Of a stretch of 6,256 bases of DNA, positions 4,884 to 6,256 are shown one piece after another. Where the stretch lies: positions 1 through 6,256 of the forward strand of contig BNXR01000103.1 of the NCBI GenBank assembly GCA_025999735.1. The letters are read 5' to 3'. Position 1 is the stretch's first letter. Every line of letters starts with the position of its first letter. The stretch is from Bacteroidia bacterium (lineage in GTDB: Bacteria; Bacteroidota; Bacteroidia; Bacteroidales; Marinifilaceae). Both the position numbers and the translations under genes were made by a program. The notes under the pieces were generated by a model that was not told the origin of the DNA, ran no database searches, and was given only the letters and a program-made list of their open reading frames with translations.

Positions 4884-4910
4884 GGCGAAAGTATTGCGTA
4901 TATTTTCGCC
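4884..4910 (+). promoter_or_regulatory. Inverted repeat in AbiE leader, candidate operator
   Basis: GGCGAAA (4884-4890) and TTTCGCC (4904-4910) form a perfect 7-bp inverted repeat with a 13-base spacer, just after the predicted transcription start. AbiEi antitoxins are known to repress their own operon by binding inverted repeats upstream of the gene, so this is a plausible autoregulatory site. It could instead fold as an RNA hairpin in the leader. It is not part of the shared repeat. Confidence 0.45.
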
Positions 4911-4930
4911 AAAATCAACATAGAAATTAC

Positions 4931-5536
4931 ATGCAAAGTATTGAAGATAAAATATTTGTCAAGATAAAAAAAAGCGGAAGAGGTAAAGAATATTTTGCCT
5001 CTGATTTTATGGCTTACGGCGAATCGAAAGCCATATCAAAAGCATTGGCGACCTTGGCAAAAAAGGAAATTCTTATCAAATTGGCAACAGGCATTTACTA
5101 TTATCCCAAAATTGATAAAAAATTGGGGCTGGGTATTTTGTATCCTTCATTGGAAACCGTTGCACAGGCAATCTCAAAGCGCGATAAGGCAAGAATTGTG
5201 CCGACAGGGCTTTATGCCTTAAACAGACTGGGATTATCAACACAAGTGCCTGCCAATTTTGTGTTTCTGACAGACGGCTCGCCGCGTAGAATCAAAATCG
5301 GCAAGGGCAAGGGTATTTTATTCAAACATACCGCCCCGAAAAATCTTGCATTTAAGAGCGATTTGGCAATGCTGCTCACATTTGCCTTAAAAGAAATAAC
5401 ACAGGAAAGAGTTACGGCGGAACATTTGGATAGGTTGAAATATGTATTGCAGCAAACGCCGAAAGAACATATCTTGCAAGATGCCAAACTGATGCCTGCG
5501 TGGATTAAAAAACTGATAATGACTTTGTATGAGTAA
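4931..5536 (+). CDS. AbiEi-like / DUF6088 antitoxin of a type IV toxin-antitoxin system
   Basis: This 201-residue protein starts with a winged-helix DNA-binding domain (about 1-60): SIEDKIFVKIKKSGRGKEYF, then SKALATLAKKEILIKLATGIYYYPK. The following domain contains LETVAQAISKRDKARIVPTG (74-93), LNRLGLSTQVPANFVFLTDG (97-116) and SPRRIKIGKGKGILFKHT (117-134), the recognisable core of the DUF6088/AbiEi family. Type IV antitoxins do not bind the toxin; they counter its nucleotidyltransferase activity indirectly and repress the operon through the winged helix. Length is normal. The gene overlaps the downstream AbiEii gene by 8 bases. The ATG at 4931 fits the family N-terminus. Assignment is by motif and by partner. 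Confidence 0.88.
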   Translation: MQSIEDKIFVKIKKSGRGKEYFASDFMAYGESKAISKALATLAKKEILIKLATGIYYYPKIDKKLGLGILYPSLETVAQAISKRDKARIVPTGLYALNRLGLSTQVPANFVFLTDGSPRRIKIGKGKGILFKHTAPKNLAFKSDLAMLLTFALKEITQERVTAEHLDRLKYVLQQTPKEHILQDAKLMPAWIKKLIMTLYE

Positions 5537-6256
5537 ATTTTTCAAACTAAATGACGCTGAACGCAAAACCGTGATTTTGCAGACCGGAATAAAAATGAAC
5601 AACCTATTTCCGCAGGTTATAGAAAAGGATTTGTGGGTAACAACCATTTTGCAAATTGCGTTTTCGCTGCCTTTTGCCGATAGGCTGGTTTTTAAAGGAG
5701 GTACTTCCTTGAGCAAGATTTGGGGCGTAATTGAGCGTTTTTCGGAAGATATTGATTTAGCGATAGATAGACATCAATTTGATTTGGACGGCGATTTAAC
5801 TGTGAAGCAACTCAAAAAATTACGAAAACAATCTTCACTGTTTGTAAAGGAAACTTTTTGTTTGGAATTGCAGAAAGCCCTTGAAAAATACGGCATACAG
5901 AATTTTTGCATTGTTGAACCGCAACCCGATGGCGAAGGTGATGCAACCTATCCCGAACCGCGCAAGATATTTGTTCGCTATCAATCGTTGTTTGACCCGC
6001 TACCTTATTTGAGGGCGGAAATTGTGCTGGAAATTGGGGCGCGGTCGTTGATTGAGCCCACTTCCACAAGTGAAGTTAAAAGTTTGATTTCCGTGAATTT
6101 TGATATTGACACTTCACTTGTCAATTCACAAATCATTACGGCAGTTCCTGGAAAAACTTTTTTAGAAAAAGCGTTTCTTCTGCACGAAATTTTTACCGGC
6201 AACGGCTCAATGCTTGCCGACCGTAAATCGCGACACTTATACGATTTGGAAAAAAT
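5529..6256 (+). CDS. abiEii: AbiEii/AbiGii-family nucleotidyltransferase toxin, partial (3' end outside window)
   Basis: The frame is open for 242 codons to the window edge. It begins at an ATG overlapping the last codons of the antitoxin gene (TATGAGTAA). The nucleotidyltransferase signature is clear: RLVFKGGTSLSKIWGVIERFSEDIDLAI (52-79), with the GG(T)S loop at 57-60 and the metal-binding D74/D76 pair in SEDIDLAI. Later family blocks are YLRAEIVLEIGARS (160-173), KTFLEKAFLLHEI (209-221) and DRKSRHLYDLEK (231-242), the third matching the AbiEii 'R.SRHxYDL' block. Related toxins transfer nucleotides to RNA (tRNA in characterised mycobacterial homologues) and halt growth during phage infection; the target here is not known. 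Nothing in the visible part suggests damage. Confidence 0.92.
   Translation, partial: MSKFFKLNDAERKTVILQTGIKMNNLFPQVIEKDLWVTTILQIAFSLPFADRLVFKGGTSLSKIWGVIERFSEDIDLAIDRHQFDLDGDLTVKQLKKLRKQSSLFVKETFCLELQKALEKYGIQNFCIVEPQPDGEGDATYPEPRKIFVRYQSLFDPLPYLRAEIVLEIGARSLIEPTSTSEVKSLISVNFDIDTSLVNSQIITAVPGKTFLEKAFLLHEIFTGNGSMLADRKSRHLYDLEK

Noticed and set aside
5387..6202. Minus-strand open frames opposite the AbiEi/AbiEii genes.
   Set aside because: They are shadows of strongly recognisable plus-strand coding sequence and have no motifs of their own.

Overview
The window looks like an accessory region of a Bacteroidota chromosome. Three intergenic promoters have the Bacteroidota form (a TTTG-like -33 box and a perfect TAnnTTTG -7 box). 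Start codons are preceded by A-rich leaders without Shine-Dalgarno sequences, and the gene families are typical of that phylum. The species cannot be named from the sequence.

Layout. (1) 1-569, minus strand: the left end of an IS3-family insertion sequence, with complete orfA, a slippery A-run and the first 75 codons of orfB; the rest lies outside the window. (2) 570-794: intergenic, with a hairpin and the first copy of a conserved promoter-bearing repeat. (3) 795-1404: a PIN-domain toxin followed by an overlapping 52-aa putative antitoxin, then a rho-independent terminator. (4) 1533-3920: two exported proteins, probably one operon. The first has a proline-rich spacer and a transglutaminase-like domain with a visible Cys-His-Asp triad; the second is a formylglycine-generating-enzyme-like (FGE/SUMF1) C-type-lectin-fold protein. 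(5) 4080-4681: a small antitoxin and an overlapping VapC-type PIN toxin, preceded by repeat copy 2. (6) 4931-6256: a type IV (AbiE-like) pair, a winged-helix DUF6088/AbiEi-like antitoxin overlapping an AbiEii nucleotidyltransferase toxin that runs off the window, preceded by repeat copy 3.

Two observations stand out. First, each of the three unrelated toxin-antitoxin operons sits directly behind a copy of the same noncoding repeat. A 35-bp block upstream of the promoter is identical in all three, so the repeat is more than a shared promoter; it may be a regulator site or a recombination point for swapping toxin-antitoxin cassettes. Second, the last ~40 codons of the FGE-like protein are abruptly GC-rich and dominated by C-ending codons at the positions where diversity-generating-retroelement (DGR) targets vary. 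The protein also lacks one of the two catalytic cysteines of true FGE. It is therefore a good candidate for a DGR-diversified exported binding protein. No reverse transcriptase or template repeat is in this window, so that remains an inference.

All genes after the insertion sequence are on the plus strand. No intergenic gap exceeds 300 bases.
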